From: Actinomucor elegans
Lineage: Eukaryota > Mucoromycota > Mucoromycetes > Mucorales > Mucoraceae
Assembly (NCBI GenBank): GCA_026027325.1
Contig: JAMSLZ010000009.1
Location: 124,001-188,000, forward strand
DNA: 64,000 bases
Direction of reading: 5' to 3'
The position numbers and the translations under genes were made by a program. The notes under the pieces were generated by a model, which saw nothing but the letters and a program-made list of their open reading frames with translations, was not told where the DNA came from and did no database searches. Positions 48,414 through 59,697 of the stretch are shown here, piece after piece; positions within the stretch are counted from its first letter, which is position 1, and each line of letters opens with the position of its first letter.

Positions 48414-49150
48414 TCTTTGAAGCTGAATCTCTCAAGTATTTACGAAAGACTAGTAACATCGGACAGTACTGTGGGTATCTTATACCTAGAGAGTATAGCC
48501 AACCAGTAATGATAAACCATTTGGATGGTGTTTTCCAAGAGGAATCTTCCAATGAAGTCAAACTCACTGGTAATGATGGCTGATATGCTAGCAAAGCTTT
48601 TCATGATAGTCATTTTGTCGAAAATAACGGGTTCAAATCTGATCATGCTCCCTTATGCATGATCAATCCTAAGAACAGGTCTTTTTGTGATTACTACTTG
48701 CATCTTTTGCCAATGCAATAATTCATTATTGCTATTGGTACTATCAATCCACATGCCAGGACTATTGGTAATTTTGGACGACCATTGCTATCAACGAGCA
48801 CTTAATTTGAATTGCTTTGTTGACTAGTATGGCAACAGCTATATATCATGCCTCTTTATGTTTTTGAGGTACCTTCTATTGGAAGGTAAAATAGTCTATC
48901 TGCAGACACAGTATAATGATTGACAGCTCTTTTTTATAATAGAAAACTGCAAGATCCACTATGCCAAATCCTCTCTACTCTTAGCGCGTTTAACAATCAT
49001 CTGAATAACTGCTTGATTTCAGGTAAATGTCTTGTAATTGGTGAAATCATGAATCAATGATTAGGCGCTGGAACGTCAAATTTGAAAAAGCTCCCTCGCA
49101 AGCCTCATCCAATTAGACAAAAATTCAAATACTTTACTGTCTGTGATGTA
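48414..49150 (+). pseudogene. Broken coding relic, family unknown
   Basis: A plus frame from about 48419 reads AESLKYLRKTSNIGQYCGYL, EYSQPVMINHLDGVFQEESS, stop, YASKAFHDSHFVENNGFKSD, then APLCMINPKNRSFCDYYLHL, stop, IGTINPHARTIGNFGRPLLS. Further on, KLQDPLCQILSTLSAFNNHL is followed by a canonical GTAAAT...TTAG intron (about 49022-49063) that joins in frame to GAGTSNLKKLPRKPHPIRQK. The amino-acid texture and one good intron suggest former coding sequence, interrupted by stops. I do not recognise the family; a transposon origin is possible. Confidence 0.45.
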
Positions 49151-49376
49151 TGTTTATCTTTTTCCCAGATGATTGAACATTAGACTTATAAAGATGAAAT
49201 ACATACAATGTTTTGATCCAAGGCAATATTGAAAATATAATGGGATTTTATAGTTATAAATATCATTTCACCCATGACTTTATATACTTCATTATTAAGC
49301 TAAAAATACAGTAAATAGATTATATCATATGAGCTATAAACTACATACATTTCACGTAATCTATATATTTATATAT

Positions 49377-49412
49377 TGATCTCGATTTTATATCGCATTC
49401 TGACGATTAATC
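49377..49412 (+). repeat. Dispersed short repeat copy
   Basis: TTGATCTCGATTTTATATCG followed by CATTCTGACGATTAATC fits the reverse-complement consensus (TCGATCTCGGTCAAATGTCGCATCTGATTA), with a few changes and a small insertion. Confidence 0.5.
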
Positions 49413-50764
49413 ATACTCTGAATAAACTAAGCACGCTACCTCTCCTCGGAAATATTTTCCGTAACATATAAAAAACCTTTGATCTATGGCTTCTCTCAAA
49501 GCCTGAAGCTTGATCCCATAAATAAAAATTTCGATCATGCAGGCTTCAAGCTCTATGCAAATTGAGATTGCGAAATTAGACAATCTAATGATACCATCAT
49601 AATGATAGTAGACAAAAGCGTAATTTTTTGTAGTTGAATATCGCGATTCATTAGTCTAATGCCGAGAAAATGACCATTGTAAAACAGAATGTCCTTGATC
49701 CTGATCAGTTGACTGATCTACAAAGTTTTGTCTGAGGCTCATTTTTTAGGGTCTAAAAAATCTTCGTTTGCTCTAACTCAATGGTTATACAAAACTAAAG
49801 TATAGTAGATACAAAGTTTTTCAATCCACTTTGTACAGAATTTAATCGTATACCAAATAATGTAAAAATGTTGTAGGAGTTTATCTCAAAAATGAAAGAT
49901 GTAATTAACATTTAGTCCATTTTCACCTATTTGGTTTTTTTAAAAAAAACAACTGTAGATACGCACTTTACCATATACTAAATAGGTATCTATTATATAG
50001 TGTGGTCTAAAAAAAAATTGATCACACTCTCACCTTAAATCTTGATAATCTGTTAGCCCTGAACTAAGTTTTGTTTGAGATTAACTGCCAGAATTTTGTG
50101 GATTCTAATTGGCTATCAACAATACCCGTGCTTTTTTATTGGCCATCGGGACTATAATTTGTGATGTAGCAGCTGTTACAGAGGGTTTGAGCATTTTTTG
50201 TATTTAAACACGACCCTTCATAATACAAAAGCTTGGCATGGTGTAATAATTATACCAACTCTTGTAAAGGACTCTATTTTGCTTTGAATGATATAAATAA
50301 CATTTTAAATTTATTATCAAAATTGTGAACTATATAGGCTTTTTTTTTCATAGTTTAAGCATACCAGTCGAGTTTTTTTTTATAAGGAAATTCCTACGAA
50401 AAAGTAAGCATGCACATCTTTAGATATAATCAACATCATTTGGTGGTAATTTATACTTTTAAACTTTGGCTGATATTACTCGAGAAACCGTCAAAAAGTA
50501 GCAAACAGGATACAACGTTTCAAAAAAGAAAAAAAATTAGCCAATCACTGTAGTTTAATCCTCTCTGGGTTCATCCTTTTTAAAGAACTTTTTTTTTGAA
50601 GGCTTGTACGAAATACTCTTGCTTTTCCTTTAACACTGAACTCCGTACACACTTTCTGGTTCCTCAAAAACGACCTTGGAAGTTTCGCATAATTTTAATA
50701 TTCAATAGTTCGCATAATATATACAAAAAAGCGTTTAACAGACCAAGTTTAAGCATCGTTCAAG

Positions 50765-52754
50765 ATGGCTCGTGTTCACATGTTCAAGTCTTCTTCTGAT
50801 AAACAGACCAAGACAGTATTAGAAGAATTACCCGCTTCACCTTCTCTAGCACTCGATAACACCACTTCTGAAGAAAACGCATTGGATGTTACGGCATCGC
50901 CCAAACAAAGCCAAGCTATGTCCTTGAAAAGCCGAAATGAAAGCGCAGCATTAACAGCTGCGTTGCTCCAAAAGGCATCAAGCAACATGATGGTAGCTGA
51001 GGCAGTTGCAGCCGCTTTAGCAGCTAAACCAGGTAAAAACTCTACGAGTCTAAGACCGAGAAATGTTAAAACTAATATTTGCTTGGGGGAAATAAATAGA
51101 TTCTCTCGGTATGAGCACCCAGCAGCAGTTACTATCGTCGCTACAGCAACACGCTACCGAGCAAAAGAAGATGACTGCCGAAGGTAGCAAGGCATCAACA
51201 ACAACAATGACAGCCGGAGAAACGACGGCAACGTCTGAAAAGAAAGATGCAGCAGAGTTTATGGATCAAGCGGCAGCTGCTACTGCGCTTCAACTACTTG
51301 GCTTGGCGCAGCGAAGCAGTAGTAGTCCTCCAAAGGCCAAAACAGCCACTTCTTCACCAGCTCCAACGTCAGTTATGACTTGCCCACCTTCTAATGCTGA
51401 GTCTTCACAGCAACTCGATGGTAATGTCATGATGATTGCTAACTACACAGGCTTAAACGCATCCAACATGACCCAGCAACAGCAACAACAACAGCAGCAG
51501 CAGCAGCAACAACAACAACAGCAGCAACAGCAGCAGCAGCAACAACAACAACAGCAGCAGCAGCAGCAACAAACTATGGACTCAACCTTGTTAATAGAAG
51601 AACTAGGTCAAAAGAGAGGTGCTTGGACGCGTGAAGAAGATGATTTGTTATTAGCTGGCATCAAAAAGTTTGGCTATGGCAGATGGAAAGAAATTGCCAG
51701 TATTATACCAGGCAGAAAAGGAAAACAATTGAAGCAAAGATGGGATAACACATTGGCAGCGAAGTACGTGGATCAAGAATGGTTACAAAATAAGATACGA
51801 GATGATCAATTGAACGATAGCAGAAGCAGCACCAATACCAGTGCTAGTAGGCTTAAAAATAATAATACTTCAGTAATTGCTGGTCATAGACCATCCACAC
51901 CCGCAATGGATTCGACTGATTGGACTAGTATCGCGCAAAAGATATCAGAAAAGCTCAAGGAAGGCGATCAAGTAGCTATTGAAAATTTGATTTCTCAGGC
52001 TTTACTTAGCTCACTTCAGTCAACCAACAATACAGTAGCTTCTAGTAGTTCTTCAGCGACAAACACCAATAACTCTTTAATGAATTTTTCTGATCCAGCC
52101 ACTAGCCTTTTGTTTCTACCACATCTCTTACAGCAACAACAACAACAGCAGCAGCAGCAGCAACAACAACAACAACAGCAACAGCAGAAACAGAAGTCAC
52201 CTCAGCAATCAGTGCAACAAGAAACAGATACAACCGCTGGCGGTGTAGACACGATCCATCATAACAACACTCCTTTCTTTATACCTACACAACAATCACC
52301 CAATATCAAGAAACGAAAACGATCTGATCCTGCTTTAGCTGATACCCAAAGCGATGCCATGTCGATTTATGCTTCAGCAACGCCTATTACTACCACAATT
52401 AATAATCAAACCCAAACATTTTATCCTTGTCTATTTCCTGATTGCGGCAAGACATTTGCAAGGTTATACAACTTGAAAAGTCATTCTCGAACGCATACGG
52501 ATGATAGACCTTTTGTTTGCTCCGTGTGTCATATTGCGTTTAGCAGAAATCATGATTTAAAGAGACATGGCAAGATACACGGTGGAGATAAGCCTTATCA
52601 ATGTGCTGGATGTAGCAAGAGTTTTTCAAGGTAAAAAGAAAATTGAAGTAATATTACATATATACTAACTCAAAATAGACTGGATGCTTTAAAGAGACAC
52701 AAGAGTAATCAAAGGAACAAAGCTACTTGTACACATGCACCTCTTTTACCGTAA
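50765..52754 (+). CDS. Transcription factor with Myb/SANT domain and C2H2 zinc fingers
   Basis: Three exons, 50765-51032, 51100-52630 and 52679-52754, give 624 aa. One Myb/SANT repeat lies at about residues 245-300: KRGAWTREEDDLLLAGIKKF, GYGRWKEIASIIPGRKGKQL, KQRWDNTL, with the regular tryptophan spacing. Near the C terminus are three C2H2 fingers: CLFPDCGKTFARLYNLKSHS(RTH), CSVCHIAFSRNHDLKRHGKIH and CAGCSKSFSRLDALKRHK, the last completed by the final exon and lacking a standard second His spacing. Two long Gln tracts, encoded by mixed CAA and CAG, flank the Myb domain. It is a probable nuclear regulator. A Myb repeat plus zinc fingers in one protein is unusual. Its 3' end faces the carnitine acyltransferase gene, stops 38 bp apart. 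Confidence 0.88.
51470..51572 (+). repeat. CAA/CAG polyglutamine-coding tract
   Basis: About 34 codons of mixed CAA and CAG in frame with the Myb/C2H2 protein. The mixture of codons makes strand slippage less likely than in a pure CAG run. Confidence 0.9.
52131..52190 (+). repeat. Second CAA/CAG polyglutamine-coding tract
   Basis: About 20 Gln codons, again mixed CAA/CAG, between the Myb domain and the zinc fingers of the same protein. Confidence 0.9.
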
Positions 52755-52792
52755 CATGAATAAATAAATAAAATAGTTTTTATTGTTATTGT

Positions 52793-55286
52793 TTAATCAT
52801 CTGTTTCATGTAAAACGAGACGCTTTCCTACTTTTTTGCGATGTGTAGGCGATTGGCTACCGCCAAAGCTGGATTGATCCGATTCACTACTACCATCCCC
52901 CTTATTTATCTGCTGAAATTCGCCATTATCAAAGTAACTATAACCATTGACATTGTTCATTTCAGCTTCTTCCAACTCCAAGACACGTTGACGTTGGGAA
53001 ACACCTGTAGGATACTTTTCTTTCAACAAGATAGCTTGGATGTCAGTCAAATAGGCCTTGAGTGTGTCCAGATATCTCTGTGTTTGTCGATGTTTTGAAG
53101 ACGCGACAAACTAAACAAATATGATTGTTAAAATTAATAAAGTATAGCCGTTGTTTGAACTTACTGCAATACCATCTTCCTTGATAATATAACCAATACC
53201 GAAACCATCCGAGACGGTGGGGCCAAAACCAAATAACCGTAAAGCCGGGTTACCACAATTTGACGTACTAATGACAGTATGATTCAATGTCTTCCATCCA
53301 CTGTCAGTAAAGATTCGAGGCTTCTTTCTGTCCTTGTATAGTCGATCCCAAACACACTCGAGAGCATATAGATGGCGATCTTGACCTAGCCCCTTGGAAC
53401 ATTCTCTTGTCAACTGGGTGTGATATTTTAAACTAGCACGTAGGGCATCGAGTTTTTCTGTGTTCGTGGCAGTTTTGGAATAATACAGCTTTACAAAGTT
53501 GACTGATGCATCGGAAACACTACGAATAGCCTCAGTTCGGCCGTGTAAAAAGGTCTTTGTCATGGCAGGTTCGTAAGTGCATTCACTTTTACCATAAAGA
53601 CCATAATAAGCTGCTTGGAAGGCCATCTATAATACCAAAGATGTTTTAAAATATAATCAACAAAGACTATGGTGAATAAATGACTTGCCTGCACAAAAGC
53701 GTCGGGACTCATCTTCATGTCGGTGATAAAGTATTTGCCGTATCTGTTAAACTCGAGCACCTTGACTTCGTTCTGAAGAATTAAATCGCTCAGACGGGTT
53801 TCAGCAAAGCGAATACCCAACTTTAATGGCTCAGTCAAGTTCCATTCGATTTTTCGAGGATTAATGTCCACTAGTTTCTCTTTATCACGATCTTGAGCAT
53901 CCCGCTTGTAAGAATGGAATATAGACTTGGTTTGGCTGTTGATAGTTTTAGCGAAACGAAGAATAGTTTCTGTATAAATGTCTGATACATAACGCAATAC
54001 AGTGTGACCGTCCACGCCTATAATAATATACAATGAGTATCACAGCATATGATTCACTCACTACCTTACCAGTATGTTCAAAATTGATACCAGCACTACC
54101 ATTTTTGCATACGATGATCTAACGTACAAAATAAGATATGAATGATCTCTTTCTCTCTCCTAAAAGCTTAATTTATATTGTGTACCTGCAGTTTATCATA
54201 CCATCTGTTAGTACAGGTGCCCACTTGCATACCATCCACCAGGCGATAGGTGCCACACAGCATGTTTGTGCTTAATTCATTCGTGTCAGCAGGCTCAACG
54301 TGATCAAGACAAACAATAAATAAGGCTGTATCTACTACGCGTAAGCATTCATCGTTGGTTTGGTCAGATTGAAGCTCTTCTCTTAATCTGGCCCAATTGA
54401 GTCGGTTTTCGGTTGTAAGTACACCCATAGCGTTTTGAGAGATGGCTGAAGCAGGTGTTGTGGAGGCATCTTTGATAATAGCACGCAAATTGGCTGCTAT
54501 CTCTTTTTCTGTCAAGATGATTCTACCTTGCTCATCAAATACATCGAAATGGTAAAACTGGGATTGGGCCATCACTACAATATGTTGTGCATCATCAGCA
54601 GGAGCAATATAGCAACCATCTTTGGTAGGAACACGCGCCGTTGAGAATAATCGACCGAATTGCGACATACAAAGTGGCGTGCCTCGAAACACATCAGGCT
54701 CCAAGCTTTTGGAACGAAGTGCCTCTACAAAATTGACGGTAGAATAAATCAAGGAAGATGCGCGCACAATCTGATTATTGCGCAATGGTGTTGGATCATC
54801 TTCCAGTAAAAAGAATGGGTTCAAATTCAATACAACAGGATCTGTATGTTGAAGATAAGAATCATACCTAAAATAAGCAGTTGGTATCACTATCAATAAG
54901 GTTTGTGGGGTAATAAAATTTACCAGAACTCCTCAATATAAGACGATTTATCAGTTGCATACGTATGGAGTTTGGCTTGGAGTTCAGGCCCTTCTTCTTG
55001 TAAAAACGCTTGTACGGAAGACTTAGTTTCTTCATGTTCTTGAGTAGTCTATTTTCACGCTATGTTAAATCGTAAATTTTTTTAAAGATTTCAATTGATT
55101 TACCTGCAAAGGTTTCAGAACAGCCAGATACTTGGATGCAGTGGTTTCGAGTTCAGGTATTGGGAGTTTGGGCAATTTGTCTTGGAATTTAAAAGTCTCA
55201 CCTCCGCTAGGATCTGCTGGCAAAGATGATTTCTTTGATTGAGGCGAAGTTGCAGGTGATACTAAGTTAGCTACGGTCATTTCCAT
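52793..55286 (-). CDS. YAT2: Carnitine O-acyltransferase (YAT2-type)
   Basis: Transfers acetyl or short acyl groups between CoA and carnitine for shuttling between compartments. Seven exons on the minus strand (55286-55104, 55048-54924, 54867-54186, 54118-54070, 54017-53689, 53626-53165, 53110-52793) give 715 aa. Family features: FWYDSYLQHTDPVVLNLNPF, CMSQFGRLFSTARVPTKDGC, the catalytic His region NFEHTGVDGHTVLRYV (formed across an intron), and GRTEAIRSVS, then GFGPTVSDGFGIGYIIKEDG. The C terminus is a Ser/Gly-rich extension without a peroxisomal tripeptide. No mitochondrial presequence is obvious, which suits a cytosolic Yat2-like enzyme. The fifth exon ends at a GC donor (CAG then GCAAGT), so intron 53688-53627 is GC-AG. 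Confidence 0.9.
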
Positions 55287-56397
55287 AAGTTAAAGAGTTG
55301 AAAGAGAGAGAGAGAGGCTGAAATGTGAGAGAATTTAAATGTTTGCTGCTTGATTTTCACTCCGCATATTGAACCGGTGATCCTTTGACCTTCCTTCATG
55401 TTCTTTAATCTCCGGTATACCCTTTGACTTGTGTAAGGGTAACTAAATCGATACGTCAATCTACAAAAAGTGATTGAGTAACAAACAGATACTTTGAGTC
55501 ACTCCATTGGCCTGTTGGAGCTAAAAGGATTTACTTATATCCTGTTGGCCAATGACTATCGTACAGATTGTAGCATACTCTCCATCTATTGCAGTAAAAG
55601 TCAGCGGGATATTTCTCACGGTAAATATTGTGTAGCTTTACGATTCGCTCCATTGGGTCTGCCGTTCATAGGTAATAAGCCCGTTATTCACAGGAATATC
55701 TACTTAATCTGGGTTACAAACTCTCTAACAAACGTGTACAGTCTGCGGGGCAAATAGATTGACGTAACAAAGTAAATAATCGGAGGGCTGTCGAAAACGT
55801 TTTCCCATCCCACAAACAGTTTTGATTAGATGCAATTGCGAAGAGTACCGTCTAGTAATCTGATGAGAAATTGACTATATCTAGCTCTTTAAGACCGCGG
55901 CAATTAACTAATGGGTACCGCTGATAGACGACGATATATCTTTTAACTGTGCTAAGAGACGATGATTAATGTTGTCATAGTACTACTTATGATTGGCTAT
56001 AGGATATACAATTTACGATTGTATATATTATTATCATTAGGAAATACTGAATTCAAAACGATCTTTTGATAATAAAAAAGTAAAAACTCGACCAAATTCA
56101 ATTAGCAAACCTTGTACAGATTTTAATTGCGCCAAATTAATACAAGAGAGTTATTAGCAGTTTAAATGTACAACTTCGCGCCCAATGTTTGCATTTTTGA
56201 ATAATGAAAAATATGTGTATCTTAACATGAGGTTGAGGAGCTACGGCTAAAAAATAAGCATCTAGTGTTTTCATTTGTATCTTTAGAAAGTATATTTCAA
56301 TTTTTTGACAGAGTTCAAGTAAATTTCGAGGATATTTTTCAATCTGAAATCTGGGATCGCAAAAATTGGCAGGGTGCATTATTTGACGCATAAAACC

Positions 56398-56440
56398 TCG
56401 ATCAACTTCGGTCTAATGTCACATCTGATCTGTAATCCAT
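56398..56440 (+). repeat. Dispersed short repeat copy
   Basis: TCGATCAACTTCGGTCTAAT then GTCACATCTGATCTG fits the reverse-strand consensus closely and resembles the 7101 and 3281 copies. Confidence 0.65.
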
Positions 56441-56734
56441 GTTTTGGGGAAGTTCCTACTTCTAAAAAAAAAAAAAAAAAGGCTTAATTAAGTCCCAACT
56501 CGATTGCTTTGTTCGGAGGCTTTTACTCATTACTCTGATGGAAATTTCAAATAGTGAAAAAAAAAAAAAAAAATTGTTAAATCGAGAGCTAGTACAGTGG
56601 ATATCGATAGTAGCTAGCTTTTCTGATATCTGAATGGTTTGAAGGCTTTCGCATAAGGCTTTGCTGCTTGCAGATATCACTTGTCAGGTTCATAAATTAA
56701 GCCTCACTGGCAGCATTGCCTATCTCCAATATTA

Positions 56735-57284
56735 TCAATTAATCTTAAGCCAAACCTTATACACCCATAGACGATGAAACACAAATGTCAAATACTGGAA
56801 ATTAATATCTAACACGTTAAGTGGATAATGGTAATTGCATTTGAGTTCATGTGCTCCACTCTTTTTCAAGGTAAACGCAACATAGATATTTATAGTTAAA
56901 TGAGTCAATGAAGGTAATGCGGGTGATAGTTGTTCAAAGATACTCGGATAAATTTCATAATCGGTAAAACTGAGCTTGATTAAAAGCGTATGCTTCTTCT
57001 GATAGAAACCATAACTCAAAATGGTAGAATGTTCAATATAGAATTCAGTAAACAGTGGATAGATTGCTAATGCACGAAATAAAAAGGACCTTTTGACTAG
57101 ATTTGAGACGTTGCTGCTCAAATCTCTCCCATTGACACTTATATAATGCCAAATTATCAAAGTATAGAACAAGTCGACCAATATGATCATCATTACGTTT
57201 TATTAAATCAAAAAGAGGTAGCTCTATCTTGCTTTTGGTAATGTAATAGCGCGCGGCCATCCTCCTCAAGGCCTTACTATTCAA
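56735..57284 (-). pseudogene. F-box/LRR-like protein relic
   Basis: Two overlapping minus-strand frames (57284-57045 and 57193-56735) look like parts of one protein out of register. The first reads ITKSKIELPLFDLIKRNDDH then LVLYFDNLALYKCQWERFEQ; the second has FEQLSPALPSLTHLTINIYV, a leucine-repeat-like pattern. The arrangement, with no shared start and a frame switch, suggests a frameshifted pseudogene of the large Mucorales F-box/LRR type. This is inference from texture; no F-box is intact. Confidence 0.4.
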
Positions 57285-57693
57285 ATACTTTCTTTATGTC
57301 TGTTGTTCACAAGCCTCTGCTGACGTTTTGGGTTTCAGCACTGGCTATCGTAGCAATGGATAATTGTTAGGTAACACTTTAATCCAAGTCACCCTATTAT
57401 CATGTTAATAAGTGGATGTATAAATCTGTAGTCTCAAAATTATATTCATAGCTAATTACTTGACTTGAAGCTGTTGTTTGATTTTTGCAAAAAATTGATG
57501 CTGTGAGATCGTTGAAATAAACTTTGGCTTTGAAAACCGTTGTCCTCGCTATTTTCTACCAGGAATAATAGAGAAAAAGAGGGAGGAAGACATAAGAAGC
57601 GACTTTTACTTTTTCCAATGAAGAAAGACAAACATCAAAATATATATCAAATTCGAATACTTACTCGTTATTGCAGATGAAATCAATTGTTTG

Positions 57694-57849
57694 TTACTTT
57701 AGAAACAATTTGAATTTTTGAATCGTCTCTTCTCCCTGTACCTTGAGTTGATCATGAATGTACAAGTTGATTAAGCGATCTTGTATTAACCAGATCACGT
57801 CGTTATATCCTTCTATACTAATATCTGAAGGACTATGTATCTTATTCAT
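57694..57849 (-). CDS. Small open frame, 51 codons, doubtful
   Basis: The frame begins MNKIHSPSDISIEGYNDVIW and ends IQKFKLFLK. The middle looks amphipathic-helical and has ordinary codon texture. It is too short to be sure, has no recognised family and no clear intron to extend it. Confidence 0.2.
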   Translation of the reverse strand: MNKIHSPSDISIEGYNDVIWLIQDRLINLYIHDQLKVQGEETIQKFKLFLK

Positions 57850-58270
57850 TTTCTTTTACGGTCCTTTTTCTAGTCCCTTGAAGTTCATATCATATCTATT
57901 CGTATAATAAGATTGAAGATTAGGAAAGTTTTTGTGTAAATGTAATTATTTATCCTGTAATTAAGATTAGTTTCGTTGATCATCTCGTCATTCGAAGGAT
58001 CGTTTATAATGATTTTGCATTCAAACATAGTTTGAGATCACAATTGTGATCGGATTGTTTTATGTTTTGCAAGTAAAATGGCAGTATATTCTTGTTCTGA
58101 TGTCCTTCACATTGTTCTTTTCGAGGATTTTAGTGATGATTTCAAAGGATAAATTTTTTTATGGCTCTTTTAAAAAATAAAGTTGTACAACGATCATTTC
58201 AACAAAAGTTTAGTTAAAAGTATCTTGAAACTATGACAGCTCTAGTCTTCAACATATCCCTTATAAAGTG

Positions 58271-58301
<31 letters not shown>
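58271..58301 (+). repeat. Poly(A) run, about 31 nt
   Basis: Uninterrupted A tract in a gene-free spacer. Confidence 0.9.
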
Positions 58302-58303
<2 letters not shown>

Positions 58304-59400
58304 GCTACAGTATGTACGTGCTAAGGCTCAGTAGTATTGATTGAGCACGATTATTGTATTATGAGCTTTGTTGAATTAGAAGCAATACGTTCAATTCTAC
58401 ATATTTCTCGAAATCCAAGGAATATCCTCGTTTGTTGTCGATCTGTATATAGTCGTATTAAGACGGCTTACATAATAAACAGCATGAAAACAGTAGTTTC
58501 TATATTTTCTGTCGTTAGTAACGTTCTTATTAAGTGTTTATTTGAGCACTATCAGAGCATGTAGTTTACTTTTGCCTTGCATTTATATTTAAATGTGACT
58601 TTAAGCTAGGATCGGTTAATTGATTCACTTGAATCTATAAACTATAGTTAAAGATAGATTATATGTTCATAATTTTTATTCTCTAATTGCCAATATAGGT
58701 TGAGAGAAAAAAGTGAGATACTTTTACATTAGTTTCTACTATTACATTATAATCCAACTTTCTTCTACTTGATACAAAATATAAAATAATGCAATATAAT
58801 AAAATAAAGAAGTTAACAGGAGGCTGTCGATCATAAAAAAAAATTAAAAATTGATTATTTAGTTTTTTAAGGTCAATAAATCTGTCATGCTAATAAGGCC
58901 TCTAGCCAAACATACGCAAGAAGTTTCAAATAGCATACTCATGGATACGCCTATGCAAAATGATCCTGTGGGGCCTAAAATCCAGTTACGGGAGAGATAA
59001 ATTAAGAAAAAGTGATTCATGCTGAATACTTTGGTCACCAAACAAAATGTAAAAAGGAAGTGACATGATGTGTGAATGCGTGTCAATCAAGCATCATCAG
59101 GTCATTTTATTTTGTATTATATGATTATTACATTCTTTTCTCTTATATATTATTCATATTGTAATCAAGTGCCCGTATATATAGTTACATAATAGCTTTT
59201 AAAGAAAAATGTATAAATATTACTAAAGCTTAAAGATAATAAATCATAATTCAATTTTGACACACAAAAACATTTCCTATCATTTCATTGGGCCATTTCT
59301 AATTCCGTTTCTAAAACGGGCAATTATATTTCTATATTTGGAAAATTAAATTATTATATACATATACTTAAAGGTATTTAAAGATCATAAATCATGTGTT

Positions 59401-59472
59401 TCCTTGATGGTCTAGTGGCTAGGATTCGTCGCTCTCACCGACGCGGCCGGGGTTCAATTCCCCGTCAGGGAA
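59401..59472 (+). tRNA. tRNA-Glu (anticodon CTC)
   Basis: A 72-nt cloverleaf. The acceptor arm TCCTTGA pairs with TCAGGGA (one G-U), with discriminator A. D-arm sequence TGGTCTAGTGGCTAGGA includes the A-box. The anticodon stem CGTCG/CGACG encloses loop CTCTCAC, giving anticodon CTC. The T-arm CCGGGGTTCAATTCCCCG is the B-box. There is no intron. A T-rich stretch (CTTTTGCTTTCATCTTTT) just downstream suits RNA polymerase III termination. Confidence 0.96.
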
Positions 59473-59697
59473 TTCATCTTTTGCTTTCATCTTTTAATGA
59501 TTCGTGTAGTGTATGTAGCACATGTACATGCCATGCATTATCCGCCAAAATACGTTATGCATAGTTATTAGAAAAAGATTAAATGTTTATTTGTCAAAAG
59601 AGTTTCAAATGGACATGAGGAATGAGAAGTGAATATACATAATAAAGAGAATAAAATATTATATAATAGTAGTCTATATACACGTAGTACGTAATAA

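Larger units (their letters stand above)
47793..50764. other. Spacer with a broken coding relic
   Basis: Apart from the relic at about 48414-49150 and a dispersed repeat copy at 49377-49412, I see only AT-rich DNA with short poly(T) runs. ATTGGC/GGCCAAT-like sequences near 50110 and 50140 lie about 600 bp upstream of the Myb gene. Confidence 0.5.
55287..59400. other. Long spacer, mostly empty
   Basis: It contains a relic of an F-box/LRR-like protein (56735-57284), a dispersed repeat (56398-56440), poly(A) runs near 56464, 56557 and 58271, and a 51-codon minus frame (57849-57694) of doubtful status. Frames at plus 58337 and minus 58859 show no family features. Confidence 0.55.
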
